DNA from: Onchocerca volvulus | Taxonomy: Eukaryota; Nematoda; Chromadorea; Rhabditida; Onchocercidae | Direction of reading: 5' to 3' | Length of the DNA stretch: 64,000 bases | Assembly: GCA_000499405.2 (NCBI GenBank) | Contig: HG738137.1 | Coordinates: 25,165,843-25,229,842, forward strand | Part shown: piece after piece, positions 22,801-41,096 of the stretch | Position numbering within the stretch: the stretch's first letter is position 1 | Layout of the letters: every line of letters starts with the position of its first letter | Made by a program: the position numbers and the translations under genes | Notes under the pieces: model-generated | Seen by the model: the letters and a program-made list of their open reading frames with translations, nothing else | The model's database searches: none | Told to the model about the DNA's origin: nothing

Positions 22801-25664
22801 CAAATCTATAAAAAAATGCAAAATACTATTCATATCTACAGAAAATGAATTAGTAAAATCAAATTGAAATAACAGTCAACTAACGATAAGTTGTATAATG
22901 TCTATGACAAACAGTCAAATAATGCCGATGCATCTTTTCAGTTGGCATATCTGCGCAGGCTTTGTCAAGTAACTCATAGAGAGAAACCTGATCCTGAAAA
23001 AAAAGACTTTGTTCACCTAATCCTAAAATTTGTGAATATGAAATAGATTCATTATAATAGAGTGTTGCCTATAAACATAATAATACTATTACGTAACTAA
23101 AGTTCATCATGAGCATCAAATAATTAAGTTGTAAATCGGACGCCAATATTTGAACTTTACTAAAAAATGTTACATTTTGTGCAGGCTCTTCTAAGCAAAA
23201 TTGTAAATCGCATACTAAAACGTAATGAAGAAATGAAGAGCAATATCTCAACTTCAGCAATTTTCATCAAATGAGAGGCATTAATGCTGAAGCTTCTAAT
23301 ATAACCTACATAATTCATTGTTTCCGATCTTGCAATCCAACTTTCCTCACTTTTATACTTCGAAGACCATAACATATCATACAATTTTTGTGTCAGATGA
23401 TTGGCTACCAAACCATATCTCTTCGTAGTTCTCCAAAAATTGAGCAACATTTCTATAATGAACACAAGTAACACTAGGCCAAACGAATACATTCAATTAT
23501 AAACTGAAACCAAAACAAAACACTGAAATTGAACAACTAAATGATTAATAAATTTCCATCATATAGTTGGTCTCTTTGGAAATAATGTTCCATACATAGC
23601 TATGATTATCAGCTGAATAGAACATATGAAAAACATTTTGTATTCTCAAACTTGATCATTTTTAATCAAACTGAGATTGGTGATTGAATGAAGCAAAATT
23701 TAAAAAGTGACAGGATATTCCGGCAACTCTAATGATTTCTGTTTATTGAATTAAAATATGTCAAAAAGAGACTGACCACTTTTCTCTGAAACACAGCATT
23801 CTAAGGCTTGATTAATGATTGTTTCAACGATTCGAAGACCCAACACTGCATCTTGTTCAGTTTTTCCTTTTGCCTCTACTTTCAGTTCTAGACTTCTTTG
23901 TGCTTCATTTGCAATTTCTAGCTCTTTTTCTTCAGTACATGGAAAATGATAGCCCTTTCCCGTCAATATACTTTTTCGAGTAATCAACCTGAAAATATAA
24001 TATCATTGAATAAACCTTTAAACATACTTACAGGAATCGAATTGATGAGATAAATGACATGAAAAGATGTTAGTATCAAACAAAAAAAAAAAGAACTTGA
24101 ATGTCAACCATCAAAGTATTCTATAAATTTCAATTTCTTCATTACAATACTAGCTTGTAAATCAATTTTTCTGCTTACTTTCGCATAAAAAACAGTAGAA
24201 TTTTCAAAAAGTCGTCATTAAACTAACCATTTCACATAATCTAATTCTAACTGAACAAAATTAATCCACAAAGTGCTTTCCGTAGGATCCAAACGTATTC
24301 CCTCTTGCATTATACAACGTGCGCACTCTATTCTATGTTCAACTGAATATTCAAATCGGGCTGCTTGAAATCGTAACGAAAAATTTCGTGGAAAAATCTG
24401 AAATATAATACCCTGTAATCGATAATTCATTAGACGTTATATTTTCGACTGACTTAAATTTAAAAAAAAAAAAAAGTATAGCATCTGGAAACGGTTATTT
24501 AAAATGACCGTTTTCAGATGTGATTTAATGACAAGAGTGATTGTTTACTTTTTTCAAAGTTCTCACACAAGTAATTTATGCAAAAAATCGCAATATAAAC
24601 TGAATTCATGCCTAATATAAATACTTTTCGATCCATACCTACCTTTAATATGGATTAAATATTCAATCTATTTCTTTCCTGATCAACTTTTTGAAAAAAA
24701 AAAAAAATTTCCTGCAAAAATTTACCTGCATTGCACGGAAATACGCTTTACTACATCGTATGTACATTTTTTCATTCTTCAAAAATTCAATCAAATCAAG
24801 CCAAATCTCTAATGGTCCCTGCAATCAGATGATCTCACGAATCAAACATCAAAAAGAGTAATAGATTTTCTGCAATATTTGCCTCGAATCTTGTTGAAAA
24901 TATGAAGACAAGTGTGAAGTAAAATAACAGTCATCGTTTTATTCAATTACTGAACATGTTAGTTTTCAGTTTTCAGCTTTATAGACTCATTTAGGTCATA
25001 AAAATATTTTCCATCAAAATTGGCACCGACTAAATAATAATTTGCCCAATTAAGAATGTAATCGAAAACTGACAAAGTGAAATACCTGAAATCGTTCACA
25101 ACATCTTCGAAGGAGATTGGCAATTTTGATTTTAATTTTGCCTTCAATTTCATTCTCCCTCAATTTATATTTGATTCTTTTCCGTCGCATCCGAATAAGC
25201 TTCAAGATCGATTCCAAATAATTGCTGTATCTTTTATACGAAAATAAATCTCTCCGCTATAAAGTAATGTGTATTGATTTCTTCTCTTATTAAACATAAA
25301 TAATACATTCTAATGTACATAATAAAACATCAGTGAGCTTTAAAAACTAATCTATCAATGAATACACGATGGATTTATAGGCATCAACTTTAAATGAAAT
25401 CATATGTATTACAGGATAATATTTCAATACTTTCTACTAGAAAATTCGCAAAGTATTCTTAATAAGAAAATAAAATGATTAATTAAGCAGCACCAGTTGA
25501 ACTGTCATAGAAAAAGTTCTTACAGGCTTTTGGAGACGATATTCAAAAGACTGGCAATGTTTGACAAATGCATCAATTTCAGTGGGTGATAACAACTGAA
25601 CAGCTTTTAATGACTCGAAAACAGGAAGCAAACCTTCAATATCTTCTTCCACAAATTCACTCAT
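19815..25664 (-). CDS. utp6: UTP6, U3 snoRNP / SSU processome HAT-repeat protein, 630 aa
   Basis: Component of the UTP-B subcomplex that assembles on 5' pre-rRNA in the nucleolus for 18S rRNA maturation. Twelve exons join with consistent phases: 25664-25524, 25256-25086, 24818-24726, 24397-24228, 23988-23777, 23452-23310, 22993-22885, 22491-22235, 21512-21358, 21079-20999, 20646-20463 and 19991-19815 (1,893 nt). The N-terminus (EDIEGLLPVFESLKAVQLLS, then EIDAFVKHCQSFEYRLQKP) and RRDLFSYKRYSNYLESILKL match the UTP6 N-terminal domain. HAT (half-a-TPR) motifs follow, e.g. EIWLDLIEFLKNEKMYIRCS, SLRFQAARFEYSVEHRIECA and ECWIDYANFMLKYEPLTLQT. Human UTP6 is 597 aa. The C-terminus is acidic (DVEDLSDDDDG). 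The exon 6/7 junction after ETMNY was picked because it keeps phase; a small extra exon there is possible. Confidence 0.92.
24482..24520. repeat. Near-perfect palindrome in a UTP6 intron
   Basis: CATCTGGAAACGGTTATTT is followed directly by AAAATGACCGTTTTCAGATG, its near-exact reverse complement. The 39-base inverted repeat has almost no loop. Confidence 0.85.
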
Positions 25665-25707
25665 CTTTTACTCACTGATTTATGCAAGACAATAATCTCG
25701 AGCTATT

Positions 25708-25718
25708 CTGAAAAAGAA
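25708..25718 (-). promoter_or_regulatory. Candidate splice acceptor upstream of the UTP6 ATG (trans-splice site?)
   Basis: TTCTTTTTCAG on the minus strand ends 43 bases before the ATG. In nematodes such an acceptor without an upstream exon is often the spliced-leader addition site; here that is inference. Confidence 0.4.
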
Positions 25719-26811
25719 TAATTGTTAGAATTGCCTGACGCAAGATAATAATCGAATAAATGAATGCGATTAAAATACACTGCATGTTATACACATGTAG
25801 AAAGAATTATTGATTATTCATTGCAAGAAATTAGTTGTGTGTATAGAGAAATTTGTGGAAATCGTATTTACCCTATCTTATCGACTAGATTTAACAATAA
25901 CCATTATCCAGCCAATTTTGGATTATCAACCAAGCAAGAATAATATTTTAATAGCATTTGTTCTCTGACTTATTATTCATATTTGGTAGAACCAGTTTTC
26001 TGGATGAATTCTGAATGATCACTGATGATAATTTGGTACAATCAAATTTTCCGAAAATAAACTCAATTACTACTCATTAAAGTATTTCATTTTAAAATTA
26101 TTCGATAAAAATAGCTATATTTGCTATCAAACAATGGAAAGGTACGATTGTACAATGGATGGAACAGAATTAGGCTAAGATGAGATGAACGTGATATGAC
26201 TTGCATCATGCCGCCTTTTTTCACGCGCTATTATACGTTTGCGACCTATGCGACCGAAGTTGACGCGGCCCGTTACTAAAAAAAAAACCTGCACATGTGT
26301 TTCAAGAGTTTATCAATTTTGAACTTTAAATTCCGCATATTTTTGGTGTGAAGAGATTTGACGAATTTTATTACAGGAATAAGGTAGATACTTGAAAAGA
26401 CAAGGACATAAGAAATTCATTACAAAATTCAGAATCATGAATACTTGACGTGATTGGAAGTGACGTAAAATTATGCCGAAGTATTTGTGACGTTTCATTT
26501 ATTAATCTTGATATTTCACATTTCAAAAATTACTTCCGAAAATACATTATTCATTTTCCATTTTAAGCTCTCATCAGCATTAGTTTATTTCTATTCGAAT
26601 TAAGCATAAAAATTTCAAAATTCTTATTTAATATTTGACGAACAGATTGATTTAAACCCATAATACCAATGATGTCTCATAAATTCATGGGTATTCTAAA
26701 CGTAGCTCATTTACATTTCAATATTACAAGAAATAAATGTGAAAACTTATCAAAGCACCTTAAAACATATCAGTATATTAGAAGTTATATAATTGATTAG
26801 ACTTGTCATTA

Positions 26812-26817
26812 TTTATT
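26812..26817 (-). terminator. Candidate poly(A) signal of the RING-PHD gene (long form)
   Basis: AATAAA on the minus strand about 26 bases after the stop codon at 26843-26845. Confidence 0.5.
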
Positions 26818-26842
26818 TTACATCAAGTAGAAGAGATTTTGA

Positions 26843-28881
26843 TTAGGTAGAGTGACGACGTGTCAGATCGAATCTATGATATGTTGTCATTGTTTTTCCA
26901 GATTTTGATTTCGTCTTTGTTATAAATCCTGAAACTTTTTCCGCAGAATATACTGTTTTACTTCGATTGCGATTCGTTCGTCTTCGTGTACAACCATTGC
27001 GAAACTTTGATCGAATGCGCTGATATTCAGAATCAGATTCATCCGATTCTTCATAATCTACCTTATCGTCATCAAAGCTTGATCCTATAAATTAGTATGT
27101 AAGTGAATATCGAATTTTTTTTCTTATGCTTTATCAAGTAATAATTAATATTTTGCATGAAAAAATGAAGATTTTTTACGTTACTTCAACGTGTTTTCAT
27201 ATCGCAATTGAACTGACACACTTGTAAATGTTCACGTAGAATAATTAGTAACTTCTCATAAAATATTTATTTTTCCAGGACATTTCATTTAATTATCTGC
27301 AGGAAGATATCCGATGGAATTCAATCAGAAGTTTGTGGATTCTTTAATAAAATGAACTTGCCATTAGTAGTTTCTGCTTCCCAATCTTCCGAATCGTTAC
27401 TCGATTCTATTATATTGTCAAGATCTGTCTCTTCATAATCATCATCATAATTACTAGCACTTTCATCAGTTTCTGAGCATAATTCACTATTTTCACTACT
27501 ACAATTACTTTCCATAGATTCACTTTCCGCATCTGAATCACCGCAAACACCACAAGCAACTGTTGATTCAAAATTTGTAATATTATTGTATTTAATAGTT
27601 TTCATTTCCATATCATCCTGCTTCGAACTTTCATTTGGATGGCAGTTCGAATCCTGACGAGCATCTGTCTCGTTTTTTATTACTAATGAGTTATTGGTAT
27701 CAACTGCAGAAGCAGGCAATGTATTTAAATTTGTTTGTTCCGCTAAATGCTTTGCATTTTCTGGTTTTACCGCACAGAATGGACAAAACCAGTCATCTTC
27801 CGGAATCTGATCCAATTTTTCCGGCAAGCAATAACAATGATAAGCAACATTACAACGGATCACTGAACCATCAGCATTCTGACCAACGTTTCCGTCGCAG
27901 AGTAGCAACAGATGTTCGTTATCGGAACGTCTGCATAAACGACAGCTTGCATATTGAATGGTGATATCTTCAACTTCATCTGATGATCCGCTTTGATCTT
28001 CCAATTGTTCTCGAACAAGAAGCTTAAAAAATTTTGCAAAATCTCAAATAAAAATTTACAAAATTTAAATGAAATTTGCAAGAAAAAATTTCATAATATT
28101 AATAGTTAACAATGCTAACTCCAATTTCCATCTTCTCATTCTTAACAATAATAAATTATAGCAAATGACCGCGATTTTTTGAAAAATTTCGATATGAAAA
28201 ATTACCTCAATAGTTTTAAGGAAGGTAGATTTAGAACTTAAAATTGAAATTTTAAAATTTCAAAAGTTTGACTTTGAAAAATTGTTATTCGCTACTAATA
28301 ATATAAAATTATGTGTTTTTTTACATTTATTTTTTAATGCTTCATTTTATCTTTCATATTTAGTTAAATTCCTCATCATTGAACTGTTTGATTGTAACTG
28401 TGTGTTAAATTTTAAACTAGAATTTTCACTTGAACATATTAAAAATATTCAAATATTATCCATAATATATTTAATGAATCATATAAAAAATATATTTCGT
28501 TCTAATAATGGATAATTTTATTTTATAAATGAATTAATTGATGGATTAATTAATTGAATTAATTGATGCAAAGGATAACGATATTAGAAGATATTTATAA
28601 TGATAATAATCATATTATGACTGATAACTGATAATTAATAACGTATCGACAACCTCATTTTCAAACTGTTTTGCTGTTCGTTTTTTCACTGGTATTTTTG
28701 TTTCTTTCTCATTTTCGTTAATTTTGATAAGATATTTCGGTGTTCCACCACAAAGTGGACATTGTGATCGCTTTTTCAACCAGTCACTAATACATTTAAA
28801 ACAAAATTTATGCTCACAATTATCAGGTTTTCCAAGCGGATATTTTAATCGATCCAAACATACGGTACAATTTAACTCCAT
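26843..28881 (-). CDS. RING finger plus PHD finger protein, PHRF1-like
   Basis: Three exons: 28881-28654, 28022-27401 and 27084-26843, in phase, giving about 363 aa. The RING-HC at the N-terminus (CTVC, C-EHKFCFKC, CPLC) is followed by a PHD finger in exon 2 (CRLC, LLLLCD, CNVAYHCYCLPEKLDQIPED, WFCPFC). An N-terminal RING then PHD is the order in PHRF1, a nuclear protein linked to RNA polymerase II CTD binding, chromatin and ubiquitin ligation. Acidic Ser/Asp/Glu runs and a basic C-terminus (CTRRRTNRNRSK) follow. The PHD finger holds an insertion (GQNADGSVIR) between its Cys pairs. The ATG at 28881 is used because the frame upstream has no other ATG. If the second intron is not removed, the frame runs to a stop at 27321-27323, giving a form of about 309 aa. 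Confidence 0.8.
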
Positions 28882-30284
28882 ATCTTCAATCTCGTACAAT
28901 GATCAGAATAACACTCTTTTAATTTTTGAAAAATTAGCACTTTTTCTGATACAAACTTCTCACTAATAAACCCAACGCTATACTTCTACAATACTAAAAT
29001 GACTATAAGCACATAATAATTGATTATTTATGCTGAAAATGAAGTGAAATTTGCAAAAAAAATGAGAATATTATAAAGGAATGAAAAAATTTATTATGCA
29101 AAAAAATATATATATAACATGAAAAAAGAATCAATTTTTCTAAATATTATTTAAAAAATTTTGATTAAGAAAAACTTTAAGCAATATTTCTAATCAGTTT
29201 TCCTTTAAAATATTGCAATTAAATTGTTTGCAAAAAAAAAAATCAATGTTAAAAGTTAAAATAAAAAATTTAAATAAATTTTGTGAATTTTTTCATTTTT
29301 AATTTGATCGATAATTATAAGTTGTTGAAGTAAGTAAAATTAATAAAGAAGACAAAAAGGCATATAAAAAGTATAGCAAACGAAATGTGCAATACAACAA
29401 ATAAAATTAATAAAAAAGTGCACAATACGAGAAATGAACGAAAAACTTCGTGGAATATTAAGCTAAGATCAAGTTTAAATAACGAAAACATGCAGCGAGT
29501 GCAGTTAACAAAAACGCGTGCAATACGTAAAAAGGCGTGCAATACGTAAAAAGGCGTGCAATACGTAAAAAAGCATGCAATACGTAAAAAAGCATGCAGC
29601 AAGAAAAATTGATATACGATTCCTTTTGCATTGATTATTGCTGCAGAAATTAAATTATTTGATGAATATTAATTGTTGCATTTTCTTAGAAATTTTTTCT
29701 TTTGATAATAAATAAATCAAATATAATATATCTTATATTATATTTTTGTACAATCAATTTTTAATCTTTAATCAAATTTTACAGAAAAAGAATTTTTTTT
29801 AAAAAATTCACTTCAAAATAAGAAAATTTTCCAAAAATAAAATTAACTTTACAAATATGCATCCCGAAGATCTTTTTTTTTTTTTGTTTTTGAAAAAAAG
29901 GTTAAAATTAATTCTAAAAAAAATGAAGCAAAATAAGTTGAATGTTTTTATTGTTTTTTTTTCATTGGTTATCATTTCTTTATTTTTATTGTTAATATTT
30001 TCCTTTCTTTTTTTTTTTTTTGTTGTCTAATATGAATGATCAAATATTTACAAAAAAATAAATGATCTTTATAAAAAAAAGCAATTGATCATTGAATATT
30101 AAAGCTTAAAATATAATGTGGAAATGCTAAATATATTTATTTGTAATTATTCACTTAATTGCAAAAAACACATTACAAATGATTAAAATACAAAAATTTA
30201 AAGTAATTTAACATAAATAATTTAATTATTTATGCGATTTCGAGATTTTCAAATCCATTGAACGTCCTTTTTTTTTTTTTTTCT
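28882..30284. other. Intergenic between the RING-PHD gene and the kinase gene
   Basis: AT-rich with many A/T runs. The only structured item is the short minisatellite at 29508-29600. No gene seen. Confidence 0.6.
29508..29600. repeat. 19-20 bp minisatellite, about four units
   Basis: Head-to-tail copies of GCGTGCAATACGTAAAAAG and the variant GCATGCAATACGTAAAAAA. The long minus-strand open frame across it (29315-29602) is caused by the repeat. Confidence 0.85.
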
Positions 30285-35482
<5,198 letters not shown>

Positions 35483-35508
35483 ATTCGTGCTGATACCAAT
35501 TTTTTAAA

Positions 35509-35520
35509 CTGAAATAACTT
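35509..35520 (-). promoter_or_regulatory. Candidate splice acceptor upstream of the kinase ATG (trans-splice site?)
   Basis: AAGTTATTTCAG on the minus strand, 26 bases before the ATG. It could receive a spliced leader or an untranslated first exon. Confidence 0.35.
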
Positions 35521-38500
35521 TATTTAATTCTGAAATTTTTAATAAGCAAAATTCGATAAATGAATTAATCATTTCAAATTTCAAATTTTACTAAATCGCA
35601 TTAGCTGATGATGGGTTAATTAATAAATACTTCATGAAATAAAAGATTAAAATTCTTAAATTAAAAATTTAGCGACTAAAGATTAGCTGCTTATTGCGAA
35701 AAATTCGAAGCAATGGTGTAAACAAAAGTTATAAACAATTTTTAATTTGTGAAATGTGTTTTTTTTTTTTCAATAATTTTCATTCATTCTATATGCTATA
35801 AGCAACAATTAAACGGTTTTCAAGTATCAAATGACATATTAATAAAATAAAATTTATTTATTCGAAATTCAAAATTGAAATTTTGAAGTTTGAAATTTAA
35901 AAAAATTTTTGAAATAATGCAATTTATTAGTTAAAAATATCATGTAGATGACAAAATAAGTACAAGATCTAAAATGAAAGATTTTTACAAGTGTTTCGCT
36001 TACTTTTCCCATCTTTCTTTCATTTGTTTGAAACATTTTCTAAGATTAACTTAACAATTAATCTTATCAAAGAAAAATAAAAAATAATATTGTAGAAATG
36101 ATTGATAATATTTCAATCAGTGATATTGAAGCAATTCATCAAATTAATTTTAAAAAAATTATTTTCATGAAAACTTTTTTCACAATTAGACTTTGATATT
36201 TCCTATCTTAAGGTTTGAAATAGTTATTAAGTTGGACAAATGCGCAATTTTAAACGTGTAAATTGACAAAATGAAATTTAATTAAATGAAAATTTCAATA
36301 TCTTTGACTTCAACTTGTTTTCTTTATTTTATATTTCTCAATTCTTTTTTTCATTTGCAAACAAATAATAATCATTATATATTATTATGAATATTAGTTT
36401 TTGTGATAAATCCTTGATAAGTGTATTGATAATAAACAGTAAGTGATAAGTGTAGTGTATAATAATTAGTAATAATTAATTAATAATTAATACATTGATA
36501 ATAATTAGTACATTTATTAAAAATTTATTACAAAATGTCAATATGGCTGAAACAAAACTATTATTTAACTGATAAGTAAAAATTAACACTGATCAAATGT
36601 CATTGCATTAATAGTATTAATAATTAAGAAATGATAAAAAAAAAAAAGAAAATTAGAAAAAAAAATTTTGAACAAAAGAAAATTTTTTGAAAAAAATCCT
36701 GAGAAAAACGAAAAATTTTGCAAAATTCAAAGGTTTTTTCTTATCTTCCCAGTTTACGCTTATCATTTCTTAATTATAAAGTATTGTCTTTTAATGATAT
36801 ATTTGATAATTATATCTTTTCTTGCTTTTTCGATTAGAAAATAGTTAAATGTATATGTAATTAAAGTTGCATATTACCGTAATGATTTCCCGGCTTATTA
36901 CGATTTGTGAACATTTTTTCGATGTAAAATATATTAAGATTTTCTTTACTGTAATATACTAGCTTATTATATTATGAGAATTAGATTGATGCTTATTTAC
37001 TAATTAGGAAAAATAAACAAACAAATAAATAAACAAAAGCGAAATTATAACAAATAAAAAGAAAATAATCTCATAAATGTAATTATCTAGACTTTTTAAA
37101 CCCTTTCAATTATTTATTTACAATTTTTAATTTTTTAGAATTATTTTACTTTCTCTATTGGTACTGTATTTTTCTCAAAATAAATAAGAAATGAATGAGT
37201 AGGAAGAAGATTCACTGAAAGTAAATTTCTCGGAGAAAAAAGGAAAAATAAACTCCTTACTAATGATTGAAGATTAATTAAAGGATGAAAAAAATTAATT
37301 TAAATTTAAACAATTATATTTAATAGTATTTCTAATAGTTGAAAACTTCGAGACGATTGATTGATCGATTAAGAGTGCAATTTTCAATTTTTTACAACTT
37401 TTTTTCAACTTTTTTTTTCGGACTGTAGATATTTGAACTATTATTTATTTACAGTTATAAATTATTCAACCAACAAATACAAACTTAAATTATATGAAAT
37501 GAAACTTATATTATTATGCTTATTTCATGCATTTTAATTACTATCAATTAAATTAAATGGAATTATATTTAAATTTTCAACAACATTAAAATTAAAAACT
37601 TTGATTAATTTATGCATGCATGATTCAATAAATGAGAAAATATTGAAGAATAAAATTATATTTAAATTTTTAAACAAAATTAAAGATATATATACGACTA
37701 AAATGATCAACATACACATTATTTGTATACTAATAAATAAAAAAATGGTAATAGGTATATCTAGAACTTCTAATAAAATTTAAATTAAAGATGTATATGA
37801 TTAATATGATTAACATGTAAATATATTTGTAATCTAATAAGTATGGGAATAATGAAACTTACATTTAAATTTCTTAAACGGAATTAAAATAATTAATATT
37901 TAATCATATTAATCATAAAAATCCATCTAATTCTAATAAACAAGGAAATAATGATAATGGAATGCTTTAATAGATGAAAATAAGAAGAAATTAGCCATGT
38001 TGATAAATTTATCTCTTATCAATAATCATTTTAAAACGAAGCAACAAAACACATCAAATATTCGCTACTACTATCGCATGTATCATTCGTAACAGCTGAT
38101 ATTTTTCTTACGAATGCAAACTTTTATACATTGTTCGAAAAATTTACATAACAATAATTTAATCTTAGTCTAGACATTTCAAATATTTTCGCTTAAACAT
38201 AAGATAAACAATTAAAATGATAGAAATAAATTTAAGCATAAATAATACTTGATGAAATTGTAGAAATATTAAATAGAAATCGTGAAATTGAAATATTTTG
38301 AAATTAAATATAACTATTTAAAAGGAATTATGGAATAGATAAAATTTTCAATTATTAAAAAAAAGTTAATTTTAATTATGATGAAAAAGGATTAAGAAAA
38401 ACTGTGAAATTTGAACGGAACTTATTATTATTTCATTTTAAGTGAAATTTTCGAAAAAAATTTTTTCTTATTTCAAATTCTGATAAAATTAAAATTGACT

Positions 38501-41064
38501 ATTTTATTCTGTATTATTTCCAGAATTTCCAAAAATATATTAGAATTTTATTGTCTTTTTAAATATTGACGTTATTTAATAAAACTAATGATTACGTAGA
38601 ATCCGTGAAAAATAATCTAAATATGGAAAGAAGGAACATTATTTCGAACAAAAACCATTTCCAATATTTCCTTTTTAATTATCAAATTTTATGAGAAAAA
38701 TATAAAATTTAAGTTTTGTTATACATTGTCGATGAATTGTTAACTTTTTTCAAGTTTGAAATCAAGAAAACAAATTCTTATAACTTTAAAAGAAAAATTT
38801 CTGGTTGGATGCTGACTAATTTCAAATTTTGGATGATCTAAATTTAACATTTTCTATTTCATGTCATTTTTCTCCAAATTCATTTAAGAGAAGCTTTAAT
38901 AAAAAGTTCTAAAGAAACAAATTCCTAAAGATATTTATTGCTTTGTAGGAAAATAAATTATCAAATTTAGAACTCAAAAATCGAAAAAAATAAAAGCTTA
39001 AACTGCTAGTTGAAATTAGCTTTATAAAAGCAATGCTTATTTCAATTATCATATATGTCAGTATGTGAGATATGTTTAAATTTTTGCTTTTTCCTAAAAT
39101 TATTTCAAAAAAAAACATTCATCAAAGTTCGAATATTTTGTTAAATATTTCTATTGTTATCCGAAAAGATATGTTAGTTGGTGTTAGTTGTTGGTTGAAA
39201 TTCAAAAACTCCCATTTTTTTTCAAAGCATGGAATGGAAATTTGAAAAAAAAATTGATTACTATGAAGTAGAAAGTTAAACTGTTCAAAAAAAAAAAAAA
39301 AAAAAAGTTTTTTTTATGATTTTCTTTGATGTAAAGGATGAGAAGTTGAAACTTGATGTAAAGGATAAAAAGTTGAAAAAACAGAAAAGTAAAGTTTTAT
39401 TTGAAGGAAAGAGTTGAAACTTGAAATGAAAAAGACATATTTTCTTTGAAGCAGGTGGTTGAAATTTGGAACAAAAAAATTGTGAAATTTTGATCTAGAA
39501 AAAAATGCATGTGAGGTTGTTAATCCCTTATGATCTCTTTTATTAGTTATAAAACAATTACTTTAATTTAAAATTTAATGATTTATTCAAATTTGCAAAA
39601 TCAAATATTTCTCTTTACATTTCTAATATCAAGAAGAAAAAAAGAAAAAAAAAAGTGAGTTATCAAAAAAATACGTTTATTTTTTATTTAAAATTTCAAT
39701 TCTATACTTCATAGAAAGAAAAAAAAGATTTTTATTTCATTACATTAATAAATTCTTCGTTGAAATTTCATTTGAATATATCTATCTATGCATTATCAGC
39801 TAATATCAGTTAAACTATTTGATAATACATGAATATATTCGAGTGACTATAACTGATTACTCTGGATAGATATCAGTGAACTGCTCTATGACTAGGATAT
39901 ATCAAATTTAAATATCAGCAAAATTACAAATTCTTATTTTGCAAACTTTTCTAGCCAAGGAGGCTTTGTTTGTTTTTGCTAACAAATTACATAGCAATCT
40001 TATTTCATAAATCTCTGAATCACTTTTTTTCTTCGAAAAAAATCATTTTTTTTTGGGAAAATGATTTTTTTTTTCTTTTTTTTGTAATTTAATCCATGCA
40101 TTATCAGTCACGTATCATACATTATCAATTATGCAAATCTAAATTTACATTTTAATATCTAGAAATATGATATTATCCCTAATATCATTTAACATAATTT
40201 TAATTTTCAATTTTCGCCAAAAAATTCATAAATGATATCTCACATATTAGAAATGATGTCATTTTTCGATCAAAACATTTTTCTTTTAATATTGTAATAT
40301 TAAAATATTACAATATCGAAAAATTGTAATTATCTCTGATATTCTATATTTTTTCCGCGTACAAGCTAACAACTTTGCTCTTTATAGAACTCTGAATCTA
40401 TAAGTATGCGTATGCGTGCGTGATTACACGTGTTCTACGTAAGTTAGTGTAGCAAACGAAAAATGATTTGAGTGTGTTTATACATATTATCATTTGACAA
40501 AAATGATAAAAAATTATCATTTTATTGCAGAACATTTGCAAATTCGCACAATTTTGATATTTTTTTTCATTTTTTTCAGAATTATCAACATATCATTTTA
40601 AAAATTATGATAATTTAACACAATTCATAAGTTGATCTTTTAAATAGCATATCTTTCTAATCAATTTGATAAGTGAAATGTTACATTATTTGCATTTATT
40701 GCAATTTTTTTTTTTGAAATTCGCAAATTTCGAAATCATTTAATCGCAGCGAATTTTTAAATAATTCCGATTACTTATTTTTTGATAATAAAATATCGAA
40801 ATTTACAAATTATTACAAATATATGCATATGTAACATCAGATAGCACGATAATAAAATTAGCAAAGTGTATTCAAACAGATGAATGGAAAGAAGTGATTA
40901 ACTTTAGATTGCAATCATTAATTTATTTTAATTAATTATTCAAGCGTAAATTCCTCATTAGTAACTTAGATAGCAACAAAAGTTTTTGTGAAGAAAAATA
41001 AAACTTAGAATATAAAAAAAAAAAAAAAGTTATATTCAATTTTATCAATTTTTTCGTTCAATTA

Positions 41065-41096
41065 TTTTGTCAAATTTATGCATAAATTTGACAAAA
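41065..41096. repeat. 32-bp perfect palindrome
   Basis: The left half is TTTTGTCAAATTTATG and the right half its exact reverse complement, with no spacer. Confidence 0.95.

Larger units (their letters stand above)
25665..26842. other. Intergenic between UTP6 and the RING-PHD gene
   Basis: Presumed 5' flank of UTP6 and 3' flank of the RING-PHD gene, both on the minus strand. A less AT-rich patch at 26205-26280 (CACGCGC, GACGCGGCC) stands out but matches nothing I recognise. No coding frame. Confidence 0.55.

Noticed and set aside
23069..23260. Possible extra UTP6 exon between exons 6 and 7
   Set aside because: An acceptor exists, but the phase required by the neighbours puts a stop in frame, and joining exon 6 directly to exon 7 keeps the HAT region aligned.
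27640..27660. GTTCGAATCC, resembling a tRNA T-loop
   Set aside because: It lies inside the coding exon of the RING-PHD gene and no matching acceptor, D or anticodon arms are present.
28882..28899. N-terminal extension of the RING-PHD protein beginning at a TTG codon
   Set aside because: TTG is an unlikely nuclear start; the first ATG at 28881 precedes the RING finger.
29315..29602. Minus-strand open frame rich in His/Cys/Phe
   Set aside because: Produced by translating the 19-bp minisatellite.
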